From: Rhynchopus euleeides
Lineage: Eukaryota > Euglenozoa > Diplonemea > Diplonemida > Diplonemidae
Length of the DNA stretch: 64,000 nucleotides
Assembly (NCBI GenBank): GCA_963210315.1
Contig: OY723249.1
Coordinates: forward strand, 992,569 to 1,056,568
Reading direction: 5' to 3'
The notes below the pieces were generated by a model. That model worked only from the letters and a program-made list of their open reading frames with translations, did not search any database and had not been told where the DNA came from. Position 1 is the first letter of the stretch. Each line of letters begins with the position of its first letter. Below are positions 53,451 to 64,000 of this stretch, piece by piece. A program made the position numbers and the translations under genes.

Positions 53451-53744
53451 GGGGTGGGGGTCGCGTTTGCCCTTGAAAGCTTGTTGCACCACCACACATT
53501 CAGACAGGCTGGCCATGCAACCCGAGAGGGGGGGTCAAAGTGGGCACACCCCCTGTTCCACCTTGACACACGCGGTTGTTCTTTATCGGAGAGTGCAGCG
53601 CTCGTTCTGATATGTGGCCTCCACACAGGAGATACTAAAGAGGTGCCGGCAGGGGGGGGGGGTCATTCACTAATTATAATACCCAGCAGTTTTTTGAAAA
53701 AAATTCTCCGGCAAATCCGGTGCGTTCTTTCTTACAAAAATAAA

Positions 53745-54315
53745 CACGGTTTGCCCCCCGGGCGGGATCCCGGGCGGGCCCGGCCGGGTTCCGGGAAATT
53801 CCGGGATTCCCGGGATCCCGGCCGGGAAATCCCGGGATGACCCCGGGGTATCCCGGGACCCCCCCGGGGTCAGGTGTAGGTGGGTGGTAAGATGACTTGA
53901 GAGTTTTGCACATTGCACATTGCACGCTGCCGTTGCCCCCTTCCCCTTTGCGATCCACCCGATGTCATTAGTTTTTGCTGGACCCGACTATTTCACCTCA
54001 CATATACCGCACGTGACTTGGACCCCACAACCCCGCCCCGCCCCCCCCCCCCCCCCCCACGTAACTGCGCCGCATACACACACCCGGCAGAGAAACCTTC
54101 CACAACAGCAAACATGCACCGTACTCTTTTGTTACTCCTCATTTTTTTTTCCTTCCTGCTCGTTGGTGATGCAGCACCAGGGCAGAAAGGAGGGAAGAGG
54201 GCGAGGGATGATGCGGATGACGGCGACAGCGATGGCGACGGCGGCAAGAGCCGCAAGCAACCTCGCCGAGGCAAGGCGGAGGTAGCGGCCCCGGAACCGG
54301 ACCCCACCACTGACA

Positions 54316-54347
<32 letters not shown>

Positions 54348-57300
54348 ATCGACGACGCCATTGAGGCGGTGCTGAAGGAGGTGAAGCGGAAGAGGCAGCC
54401 GCTGATCGATTTGGCCGTCGCTGAAGGGGTCCTCACAGAGAATGAGAAAGCCCCCCTCATGCCGAAGATCGCCCGCCTGATTGCTCTCGGACGGAAGAAG
54501 AAGGAGCTCGCCGCCAGCGCAGTGGCCTTGCGCACGCCGACGGGGAAGTTGCGCCGCCCGGCAAAGGCCGCCCTCGCCGAGAGCCTCAGCAGCCAAGCTG
54601 ACCTGACCCCCCCGAAGCTGCAGCCTGCCCAGTCTTTGTCGACCCGCTTCTCCGAGTTCAAGTGGCTTTCAGTCAAGACGAAAGCGGAGGCCACGACCGA
54701 CGGGTACAGGTTCGCGAAGGCCACGGCGAGATGCTGCGACGAGCAGGAGGTGCCCGTGTGTGCTCCGTGCAAGTGGGCGTTTGCACCCGGCGTCGACAGG
54801 CACGACCTCACGAGCCACGTGGGTACGAAGGGCCACGGTCGCAATGCAACGACCCCAGTCGACGCCTCAACGCCAAACCGTGACGCATCCACACCAGCAG
54901 CCGACCGATCCACACCTTCGAGCAACCGACCCGCACCAGCAAACTCCAACGTCCGGGAAACGCTGCTGGAGGTGTGCACGATGGCAGGGCTCTCGTTTCG
55001 TGGCGCGACGCAGGTCTTCCGTGCCGTCTCTGGGCTCACCATCCCAGAAGACGTCAACATGCAGAAGGTCTGGCAGAGGAGCGGGGCGACCGTCTACGAC
55101 AACCACCTCGACACGATTGCCGATATGCTCGCAGGACAAGATCTGAGCATCGTCCACGACTGTGGTTCGACGATCCAGGGTCAGAATGTCGTGTTGTTGC
55201 ATTGCACAGACCGCTACAACGTCCGTTGCGCTGCCGCTACAGTATTCGGATGTCCCGTTTACAGGTCTTACGGTGCGCACCGCGCTGGAGGAATCTCTCG
55301 CTGCTGTCGGTGTGGGGATTGAACAGGTGAGGGTCGTGCGCAGCGATCGTGGTGGGTCGAACGTGAAGATGTCGCGCGACCTAGCAGGAGAGGCTCACAT
55401 CCCGTACGTATCCTGCCTGGCTCACCTGCTGAACAACACCCTTTCCGATGTTCGTCGGATGATGAAGGCCGCCGAGGACCCCCTGCTCGACTTCTTCCAC
55501 CTCACGAACTACGTGTTTGGTGACGCGAAAAAGCAGAACAAGTGGCGGGACCACCAAAGAAGTGTGCAGAGCGACCCCCAGACACACACGGCGGGTGTCC
55601 TATTGGCGAAGCTGCGGAAGCAGTCGGCATCGACGACAACGCGGGAACAGGACAAACTTCTGGACAAGATGAAGGGCCTCTGCAAGGCCGCGGTGACCGA
55701 GGCGCACAAGGATGCGATTGCCAACGCAAAGACGTTTGGGGAGCTTTGCAGCTTGATGTCTGCAGCACACGCCGACATGAAGAGCACTCTGCAGGAGGCG
55801 GTGGCCATCAAACGTGCACCCCGGATCTACGACACACGCTTCGTCAGCATGCTCGACTGCGCGGAGCACTTTGAAGAGCGTGTCGCCATGCTGTACTCGT
55901 ACATGGCTACCGGGATTGGCAATGCCTACACTCCCCCCACGTTCGAGAAGCTTGCTGTGCTGCTGAAGACCGTCGGTTCTGAGGCGCTTCAGGACATGCT
56001 GACGGAGTTCGTCCGTGCCGCGGCGCCGGTAAGAGCCGCTTTGTCGCGGTACAGCAACGCGCAGGCACCCGGGACGGTTGGATCGGCGACGATCTACGCG
56101 GAGGTGGAGGAGCTGATCGACATCCTCCAGAGGGCGAGCACGGGGGATGGACTCGCAGCCCGCGTGTCCAAGACCTTCTACAACGGTCTGCAGAGCCGGT
56201 GGCGCGAATCCTCGGAAACGGGCCGGGGGTTCTACCTCTCTGTGCGCCAGCTGACTCCGGAGGGGTACGAGACCCTGGAGATGCTGGATGACCTGCTGCC
56301 ACGCGAAGACCTCGGCAAGCACATCGGCTTCGACGTCACCGCGCCCATGTACCAGGCGTACACTTCGGCAGTGTCGGAGCACGAGGTCGGCTCAGAGAGG
56401 GTATTCTGGAAACGCCAGCTTACCAACGAGACGCTCAAGCCTCTTGCTGAGCGTGTGTTGTTTCTCCTCACCTTGCCCCCTTCCTGCACAGCACCTGACA
56501 GCGCACTCTCTGTCATGATGCAAGCCATCCCCGTGTGCCGGAGTGCTATGTCCCGCGACTCCCACGCAAAGCTCTCGCTCTTGGCCATCAATCAAGATGT
56601 GCGAGGTGCGTACGGCAAGGAGTGTGGCTTCCGGCGGACATTCCCGTCACTCCGTGTGAATGACGCTGAGAGTGACGATGAGGAGTGATTTGTCCGGCAC
56701 AGTGTGTGCGTCCGTGTGTGTGTATATCGTATTCCTTGCTGTCTGTGTCTGACGTCTTGTTCTGCAGCTGTGAGACGTCGTATGATGCTGATTGCCCTCC
56801 GATGCCATCAGCTGCTTTGGAGTCACGAGGGTATTGTGGCTCCCTTCGGAGGTTGTTGTTGCAGTGCATGTACTGCTTTTGTGTTTGTAGTTTGCCGGAT
56901 CAGAAAGTCAGGAGAAGCGAATCGCGCGGCGCCCCAGCCCCAGACCCCAGCCCCTGCCACTTGCCACTTGTGTGCTGCCTTCGTGTGTGCGCCTGTGCCT
57001 CCCTGTTCTGCATTTGGTTGCCCTCGCGGGTATCACGATACAGAGCAGTCCACCCCCTCCCCCCCCCAAAAATCGTTCGCATCATCTTGGCGCCCATTCC
57101 TTCCACTTTCTGTGGATGTGTTTGGTATTTCCGAACGGAATTTTCCAGCGTCAAGACTGATACCTCGCCGTTTTCGAGTCAGTCACTTCCACCGCCGCTG
57201 CGATTTGCGTACCGGTAGTTGTGCAGAAATGCTAACATTTAATTTGCTCTGTGGAACCTGGACTGCACCTTCTGGGATGTGAGTCTGTAGATAGTTGGAC

Positions 57301-58515
57301 AGTTGCAGTACCCATCTGTTAGAAAGCTGAAAGGAACCTTGTCGGGCGATCAAGGACGACTGAGGGTTCAGTTTGAGTTTAATGTGGTCCAAGGGTACAA
57401 CAGACATCACTGCTTGCAGATCCCTCTTGCTTGTCCCTCTGGTAACTTCCAACGGCTCAAACTCCTCGACTTCCTTGGGTGGGCATTTGCCATACCTGAC
57501 GTAAAACAGTGATGCTTCGTGCTAGTGGTGAACCTGACGTTAGTAAAGGAAGGGTGCTGCGGCTGTCCACGAGGGGCTCTGATGCCTCCTCACGGTGCCT
57601 GGTTGGTCGGTTCAGGTGAAACAGAGCAAATTTAGTGTTAGGGGGATGCCTCTGGTCAAGGCCTTTTCACAAAAATTGACCCACGGCGCCGAGTTGGGCC
57701 GTTGGTTCCTGGTTGTAGCTCGGTCTACGCCAGGTTCCACACCCCGTCATCGCAAAACGTACGCATACACAGAGGCAAAACACAACAGCCTCTGTGGTAC
57801 GGGAGCATGGCGGGAGGAAATTTTGCCTTTTGGTCAAATAGGCACCCTTTTGTAATCACTTGACCCGCAGGGTGGCTGAGTCTTATCAGACAGGCCGACC
57901 TACATGTTGATCAGTGGAACCACACAACCTGTTCAACCTGCCCCCGGGGTGGCTGAGTCCACCCCTGCCGTAGCGTAAGATAAGCCTACGTCGACCCTCG
58001 TCGTCCTCTTCGTCGTCCTAGGACTGTGGAGTTCAGCAACCAGGAGGATGCGGAACTGCTGTGAGCTGCACACTCTCTTGACACACCTGCACGTATCTGC
58101 GTTACACTCGTGGTAACCCCGAACCCTGTATTTATACAGGAGACTTCCATCTGGGACAGTTTCTGTTCCAGATGAGCTTTGACAGTGGTAGCCATCTTTG
58201 CTATGGAGCCATCGTCATTGCTATCGTCGTCACTCGGACCCATGAGCAGTGGATACAATTGGTGTGGAAGGAGAGGGTGCGGTTCTGGATCAGCAGGTCT
58301 GAATCTGAAACTGGGGACTGAAAGCCATAGGTCTGAGATGACCTCGGTCCAAGCGACCTGAGACTGAGAACCCCCGGGATTCCCGGCCGGACCCCGGCCG
58401 GACCCGGCCGGGATTTCCCCGGGATCCCGGCCGGGATTTCAAAATCCCGGTCCCGGGCCCGGAATTTCCGGGCCCGGCCGGGGTTTCCCGGGATCCTGCC
58501 GGGGGGCAAACCGTG
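53745..58515 (+). mobile_element. hAT-like DNA transposon with CCCGGG-rich terminal repeats
   Basis: The ends CACGGTTTGCCCCCCGG (53745) and its inverse (58515) are followed inward by about 115-130 bases of tightly packed CCCGGG, CCGGCCGG and GGGATCCC palindromes (53757-53875 and 58371-58505), inversely related but diverged. The flanks are A-rich (aaaataaa and aataaaaa), so an 8-base duplication is suggestive but not exact. The transposase gene at 54114-56688 lies between. The remaining interior (56690-58370) shows no gene. None of the small hAT-like elements in the window shares these ends, so this element is not their obvious driver. Confidence 0.65.
54114..56688 (+). CDS. hAT-like transposase, with frame change
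   Basis: The first frame runs from the ATG at 54114 to 55322 and the second from about 55162 to the stop at 56688. The parts overlap and belong together. After an acidic stretch and a helical region, a Cys2-His2 finger of BED style (VCAPCKWAF...HVGTKGH) lies near residues 215-240. The core has RVVRSDRGGSN followed by PYVSCLAHLLNNTLSD, the hAT pattern of an aspartate region and CxxH-x-LNN. The usual C-terminal dimerisation motif is not obvious. The frame change could be a one-base shift or a 22-base GT-AG stretch (55221-55242), which would be unusually short beside the other introns. The first 25 residues are hydrophobic (see findings). Confidence 0.65.
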
Positions 58516-58539
58516 AATAAAAAGGAGGAGGGGGGGGGG

Positions 58540-58596
58540 TAGTGAAATAGAGGTAGAAGGGAGCACAAGAATGATCACCCTTCACTCGTTATGCAG
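58540..58596 (+). repeat. Dispersed TAxTGAAATAGAAG repeat, copy 5
   Basis: This long copy follows a G run just outside the right end of the hAT-like transposon. The tail reaches GATCACCCTTCACTCGTTAT. Confidence 0.75.
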
Positions 58597-59109
58597 AAAA
58601 AGGGGGGGGGGGTGGTTCAAAATGCGCCGAACCCACTGAAAGACGGTCGTCGGCAACCTCACCTACACAGCTGTATTCCTTTAGAACTGTCGGAACTGCC
58701 GTCTGATGGTGGGTCACGGTCACAACACCCCACGCATCCTGGCTTGTTGTGGCGGCAAGGCCCACTCGCAATTTTTGATGTTTTGAAACGTGTCAGGAGG
58801 GGGGAGGGGGGTAATATTCGCACAGCAAAACCATGCACGAAACATCGGACAGGTTTTTTTTTTCATTTTGTAAAATGCAGTGCAGAACATAACACCATTC
58901 GCCTGCCCCCCTTAATGCGACCATTCGTGGGGCCCGCATAGCACACCATCCCCTACTCCAACCCCCGCACATTCTTCTGTTCTGTTGAGGGCGAATAGGG
59001 CGCACCGGGCGAACTCTGACGACACCCTCCACTGTTTTTTTGGCTTGTTGGTGTTTGCCTTGTGCGTTGTTGACACCCCCCAGAGTTTTTTTTTGGGGGG
59101 GGGGGGGGG
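58597..59109. other. Stretch without a gene
   Basis: This spacer ends in a T run and a long G run (59095-59109) immediately before the next TA-flanked element. No gene was seen. Confidence 0.5.
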
Positions 59110-59111
59110 TA

Positions 59112-60635
59112 GGGGGGGTCATAAGCCCGTACAAAACCACATTTTTCAACATACCATCAGAACCGCCCTAATACCTGATCTGACCCGAAAATCCGACCCA
59201 TACCCCCCCGGAAACCGTCTGGAGCCCACTTGTGACACCTGATGCGCACTTTTGTGATGATTTTTTGGGGTCCTAAAAAATGTACCTCAGTTTCGTACCT
59301 TGCCTTTGTACCTGAACCACTCCCGACCGCAGTATTTCGTTCTTTGCAAGGAAAGGGTATCACTACGCTCACCCAGCACGCCGAGCAACACATGCCGTGT
59401 GCCTAGGGCCTCGCAGAGGTGTCAGATGCTGCTGCAGAGGGGTACCTTGCTCGAAAGACGCTCGCCAAACGGGAGATGTGCGGGGTCCCGGCAGAGAGCG
59501 TTGTGGCAGACCTGCGTCAGAAGAAAACGGCACACGACATCCGTGAGGCGACATTATTTCGGGCGCTCCGTCGGGCTGGGTACATAGGAGAGCGAGTGGG
59601 ACGTGGTGACGACAGATATATGCAGTGGTGCATCAACTGCACGCACGTGCGAAAAGCGGCGTTCCTTGCTGGCCAAGAAAGATGTCACCTGCACTCCTAC
59701 TCCTCCCACTCCTCCTGCTCCTACCCCTACACCAACTGATGTGGGCAGTGAGTGATGGCAGCTCCAGAGCAGCAGATGATCTAGGAAGCGATGAGCGGGT
59801 CAGCCGGGCAGACTACCCCAGTCCGTACCGGAAGTACGAAGCGTTGCGGGCCCGCCACCACCGCCTCCAGGAGAGGACCCGAGGATTAAGAGTAGGGTTG
59901 TACAACGCCAGGGGAGAGTATTCCCCTGGCGTTGAGACATCCCTGACGATCTTGCGGTCGCACTGTGGGGGTTGAGTCGGCAGGCAGATGCCTATCCAAT
60001 GACTTTGTTGAGTCCTCACATGGTACACTCTCATGCGTGCTGTTGAGACTGCGTGGTGTGCATATCCTGCGGGGGGCGCAAATTACACAGCACAAACATA
60101 ATCATTTCGACTCTCAGGTCGTCCAATATCCCAATCGTGCCTTCACAGGCTGAGATCGACGAAGCAAAGACACATCTGCAACGCTGCCTAATGCCGATGC
60201 AGCCTCGCAGGCGTACGAAGTACTCACAATGACCCATCTGCGATCGAAGTACTACACCCAGAAGGTGGCTGAACTCATTCAGCTGGCGCAACAACACAAC
60301 ATTCCCACTAATCAGGTACAAGAAAGACCTTGCCGAGGCACTGGGGAGGCAACATCGTGCCACCTGAGCCGGAACCACCGCAGAAAAGGCAAAGAACGAA
60401 ATATTGCGGTCGGGAGTGGTTCAGGTACAAAGGCAAGGTACGAAACTGAGGTACATTTTTTAGGACCCCAAAAAATCATCACAAAAGTGCGCATCAGGTG
60501 TCACAAGTGGGCTCCAGACGGTTTCCGGGGGGGTATGGGTCGGATTTTCGGGTCAGATCAGGTATTAGGGCGGTTCTGATGGTATGTTGAAATTTTTGGT
60601 ATTTGTACGTTTTTAGGGGGGCTTATGACCCCCCC
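59112..60635. mobile_element. TA-flanked element with about 245-base inverted arms
   Basis: The ends GGGGGGGTCATAAGCC and GGCTTATGACCCCCCC are flanked by TA (59110-59111 and 60636-60637). The arms (59112-59353 and about 60385-60635) are near-identical inverted copies. The central kilobase has a plus-strand open stretch at 59419-59739 whose translation (VVADLRQKKTAHDIREATLF, RALRRAGY) could be a small DNA-binding protein or a transposase relic; it has no recognised family. Length and long arms fit a foldback-type TIR element. Confidence 0.8.
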
Positions 60636-60640
60636 TAGGG

Positions 60641-62424
60641 CAGTGCTCGCCGAATACGGGCATACGTATGCGTATTCATACGTATGCACGTATGCAGATT
60701 TCGAAAAAACGCCTGCATACGTCTGTTAATACTTTTGCACTGTACGCTGCCAGGCAGGGCTTCCCCCACACATGCCACTCTTTGGTGCCTGTCCACTGTG
60801 CCTCCTGCTGTTCTGACACGAACAACGTCGCTACTGTGCCCAAAAATGCCCGGAAACACATTTTTGGGACATATGCGCACCCAGAGAGCCAGATTTGGCC
60901 GTTGGGGGAAAATCAGATTTTGGTCCATCTGGGCCCAGGTACATGTACCAAGTACCTTGGTACAGGAGCCAAATGGGCCGTCGGGCCCGGCCCATACTTC
61001 TGGGCTTTCCCCGACCCAAGGTACCCAGGGGCCGAAACAACGTACGTGGGTCCACTGCGCACTGAGAACCTAGCCCACAGTACGACAGGACGTGCACAGG
61101 CACCGGGCCCACTCTCCTCCACCGGTGACCTGCCAGCCGTATGCGTATTCGAGCCGTATGCGTATTCATACGTATGCACGTCAGGGATGTTCCTAACTGG
61201 GGGGCTTGTTCCCCACTTTCAGGATTCTGAACTTTTTTTCTAAGAATTTTTGTAAGGGGAAAAAAGTTTTTTTCTAAGAATTTTGTTAGGGGAATTTTTT
61301 TCTAAGGTTGTTTCGCAGAGGAAAAAACTTTTTCTAGGGCGCGCACAAGAATGGAAGGGAAGTCTGTCCCACGTACCGTTCGCCTTGCTGGCCAACTGGA
61401 GAGCCAGACGTTCACTACCGTGGCCTCCGGCGGCTGGGGGGCTCCGCCCCCCAGACCCCCCTGTGGCGTACGTCTCGTACTCAAGTCCTTCGAATCCCAT
61501 CAAGTCGGGGTCCAACCACTCCAGTCGCCTCTGAGGACGCAGCCAACTCGCACAGAATCTGTACGCCCACACGAACAGATGTTCGCTACCGTGGCCTCCG
61601 GCGGCTGGGGGGCTCCGCCCCCCAGACCCCCCATGTAGCGTGTGCCCGTCCATCTATCTCACTTCCCCGGGTACAGTGCAGCGTAGGAGGTCAGCGCCGC
61701 ATCCATGAAGCGCTTCTTCGAAGCCTGGCTGACATCGGACAGGAGGTCGGGCTTCCCCACCTGGGAGGTACACTTGCCGCGTTCGCGACATGCGTGACAC
61801 GCGACACGCTACCTGAAACGTGAGTGTGCCTTGCTAACACGGGCATTTCAACGGTCTGCCGACGACCGTTCCCCAAACCAGTAAACCAGCAGTTTTGGAA
61901 AATCGGAGAGATCACCCTACTGCGCTGAATATGGTGCGCACCACTGCAAAAATCCCCGGGAGCTTTTGGGCTTTCAGACCTGAAGGGGCCAGCAGGTGGG
62001 TGGCGTCGGGGAGTGGCAGCTTTGTAACTGTCCTCCAGCTGCTGGCATGTCCAGCCCTGCGAGAGTGCCAAGGTGTATTGAGTCCCTGCGGAGCACAACC
62101 CCCGATGAGAACGAGTGCCAGATGATCCTCATTCATTTTCAGCTGTAACGCGCATGAGGGGCACTCTCTGCCGCAAGCATCTGGGCATCACTCGAGAGCT
62201 GTCACATGATGACGCAGAGAGAAATCAGAGAAAAAGTCCCGCCTGACGGGCACGCGCCTGGAAACTGTGGGGGGGCGAGCAAAAAATCCCTTGTAAAAAT
62301 TCTTAGAAAAAATCTGGTTCCCCGACCCAAAAAACCTGGAAAAAGGGCTCGTTCCCCGCCCAGGCCTGATGCACGTATGCAGATTTTGGGTTTTTCGAAG
62401 AATACGCGTATTCTGCAAGCACTG
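60641..62424. mobile_element. hAT-like element carrying another inside it
   Basis: The ends CAGTGCTCGCCGAATACG and CGTATTCTGCAAGCACTG are inverted with two mismatches. The 8-base flanks are ccctaggg (60633-60640) and ccctaggc (62425-62432), seven of eight alike. The outer sequence has CATACGTATGC palindromes near 60660-60725 and 61138-61180. The family A copy at 61182-62368 is inserted within it, so this host element without its guest would be only about 590 bases. Confidence 0.75.
61182..62368 (-). mobile_element. hAT-like non-autonomous element, family A copy 3 (inverted, nested)
   Basis: This 1187-base element is inverted relative to the copies at 9419 and 32653. It has a perfect 8-base duplication atgcacgt (61174-61181 and 62369-62376). 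It starts CAGGGATGTTCC and ends GGCCTG in plus-strand reading, with both GC-palindrome modules (about 61406-61465 and 61575-61635). It sits inside the hAT-like element at 60641-62424 and so is the younger insertion. Confidence 0.9.
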
Positions 62425-62429
62425 CCCTA

Positions 62430-63612
62430 GGCATACTTGTACCCCCATATGGGGAAGGCCAAAAATATGGGGAAAATATGGGGGGAATATGGGGGGTTTT
62501 TCAAGTCCTGTTCCCCCATATTTCCCCCATATGGGGGATATATGGGGGAAAACCCAGGGGTTCCTCAGGTGGAAGCAGTCAGCAAACAGTTCTCCTCGTT
62601 CTGCTTTTCACAGGGTGTGAAGTCAGCCACTGACAGGGGACGTCTAGCACCTTGCAGTGCCATCTCACCTCGTCGCTTTCTGCAGAGAGGAAACGCCCGG
62701 CTGAAGTGCTCGAGTCAGACCACAAAAGGTGCTGTGAGAGTGCCGACCGCCACTTTCTTCAAGTCTGAGTAGCGGTCATCAGAGCATCCTGTACAGTAGT
62801 CCTGTCTTTGCTGGCAGAACAGTTGCGTCCTGCAGCCAGTCCTTGTACTGGCCTTCACAGGTCTCATTCCACCCGGCAGATGCAGCTTGAACATGTCAAG
62901 CTGCCTGGTGACGAGCGTCGACTCCGACTTTTCGGCGCTCGGAGCGGTCAAAAGCGGCGGAAGCGCCTGACACCCCAGAATGCACTGCTTGTGAATTCCC
63001 TTGTCTAATTAAGGATCCCAGGGGGCAGTTCGCAATCGCAAACACACCAGAGGAGGAGGACAGCGAGTGTGAGAGTGACGTGCCGGACAGGACTTCAAAA
63101 CACAGGAGTGTGTGTTGTGAGGAGCTGTTAACCCTGAACGCGCTATGTGTGTCTGTGCGTATGTGTCCACCACCGCTGCCGCTGTCACTGCGGTGCCCCG
63201 CCAAACCGGGAAGCGTTCGCTCTCCGCTGCCGCTGTATCGGCGCAGGAGAGGAACAGGAGGTCGGTGCGACCCACCTGGGGGATCTTCCAGGGGGGGCCA
63301 GACCTGGCCACACCTGAACGAGCGCGCACCTCCCCAGGATCGGACTCCTGGAGGATCCCCAACAAGGCATGAGGCCGGTTTCGACGCGCACTTCGTGTGT
63401 GTCTGTGCCTGAGTGGTTTGATGTTCTCCCGTTGCAGCACGAATACCCCCATATCCCCCCATATGGGCCCCATATTTCCCCCATATTCCCCCATATTTTA
63501 CCGGGTTTTCCCCATATTTTCAGCCTTTTTCCCCATATGGGGACGGGGTTTTGAGACCCCCCATATTTCCCCCAAATTTAGGGGGTTCCCCATATGGGGG
63601 GACAAGTATGCC
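62430..63612. mobile_element. TA-flanked element with CCCCATATGGGG-rich ends
   Basis: The ends GGCATACTTGT and ACAAGTATGCC are flanked by TA (62428-62429 and 63613-63614). Behind each lie about 120-190 bases packed with CCCCATATGGGG and related units in both orientations. The central part (62600-63420) has no recognised gene, though some plus-strand stretches look weakly coding. Its left TA falls inside the duplicated 8 bases of the neighbouring hAT-like element. Confidence 0.75.
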
Positions 63613-63614
63613 TA

Positions 63615-64000
63615 GGGGGGGGGGGGCAGTGATGTGCTATACGACGTATATCCGGATCTTGAACGTATATATACGTATATATACATGGCGTATATATACG
63701 TATATATACGCATATACGTTGCAATATACGTTACGTTCTTCCTGTGGGCAATGTGTGGGTGGAGAGGGTCCACGATCCCTAAGGTGCACAGTATGTGGTA
63801 CACAGCTTGGCTGTCCACCCTTACGCTAGCCGGGCACGCTTCGCGGTCCTGGTACGGGTCCTACTAGACGAGCGCCGCTCGTTGTTCGAGAGTCGGGAAC
63901 ATTGCTCAGTCTTGGCGCCACCTTGGCGAGGTAAGGAAACGTTGCATCACCAGCATTGCCCACTACCTGATCGGTGCCCACGTGCCGTACTCGCGTTATC
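63615..64000. other. Window end, no gene
   Basis: A G run follows the previous element, then a TATATACG palindrome array at 63656-63735 (GTATATATACGTATATATAC repeated twice). No gene was seen in the remainder. Confidence 0.5.
63664..63720. repeat. TATATACG palindromic array
   Basis: Alternating GTATATATAC blocks are separated by short non-repeat bases. The array is self-complementary and cruciform-prone. Confidence 0.8.

Noticed and set aside
54114-54190. Secreted protein start
   Set aside because: The downstream protein is a hAT-like transposase with a BED-style finger, so a real signal peptide is unlikely; a splice acceptor reading fits better.
1-64000. tRNA, rRNA or spliced-leader genes
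   Set aside because: No cloverleaf with anticodon loop, rRNA signature or conserved leader with donor site was recognised by eye; a covariance-model scan could still find a diverged one.

Overview
The window looks like nuclear DNA of a large, intron-bearing, repeat-rich protist genome. The likely genes use GT-AG introns (321 and 997 bases in the best-resolved one), lie far apart, and sit among dense transposon debris and long homopolymeric G runs. The gene content (RUN plus Rubicon-homology, dysferlin/peroxin domain, FAM228-like, DUF3431) is eukaryotic. An algal lineage such as a chromerid is a guess that the sequence alone cannot confirm. No rRNA, tRNA, CRISPR or organellar gene was recognised.

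Layout. 1-5.2 kb: no confident gene. 5.2-10.6 kb: inverted-repeat transposons. 11.6-23.2 kb: the gene-rich part, with every gene on the minus strand: a small hypothetical gene, a membrane-anchored DUF3431 protein (12651-14588), a three-exon RUN + Rubicon-homology protein (15732-19021), a FAM228-like coiled-coil protein (20264-21028), and a zinc-cluster plus dysferlin/peroxin-domain protein (22315-23226). A near-identical intergenic segment of about 545 bases lies upstream of two of these genes. 24-45 kb: mostly nested foldback and hAT-like non-autonomous elements and dispersed repeats, with a few weak exon-like fragments. 45.7-51.4 kb: an apparently intact non-LTR retrotransposon (LINE) on the minus strand, with ORF1 and with endonuclease, reverse transcriptase and RNase H in ORF2. 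53.7-58.5 kb: a DNA transposon with a hAT-like transposase, bounded by CCCGGG-rich inverted repeats. 59.1-63.6 kb: four inverted-repeat elements abutting or nested in one another.

The main observations are these. (1) A canonical 2A peptide (DIEQNPGP) sits at the ORF1/ORF2 junction of the LINE, in an overlap that has no ORF2 start codon. (2) At least six hAT-like non-autonomous insertions have readable 8-base target duplications; three copies of one family have perfect and different duplications. (3) A GC-rich palindromic module of about 60 bases occurs in about 12 places, inside elements whose ends are unrelated. (4) Several foldback elements have TA-flanked ends, and two neighbouring pairs share, or appear once to have shared, the same TA. 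The RUN/Rubicon-homology and dysferlin-domain proteins are both types used elsewhere in endosome, autophagy or peroxisome membrane biology, so their proximity may be meaningful or accidental.
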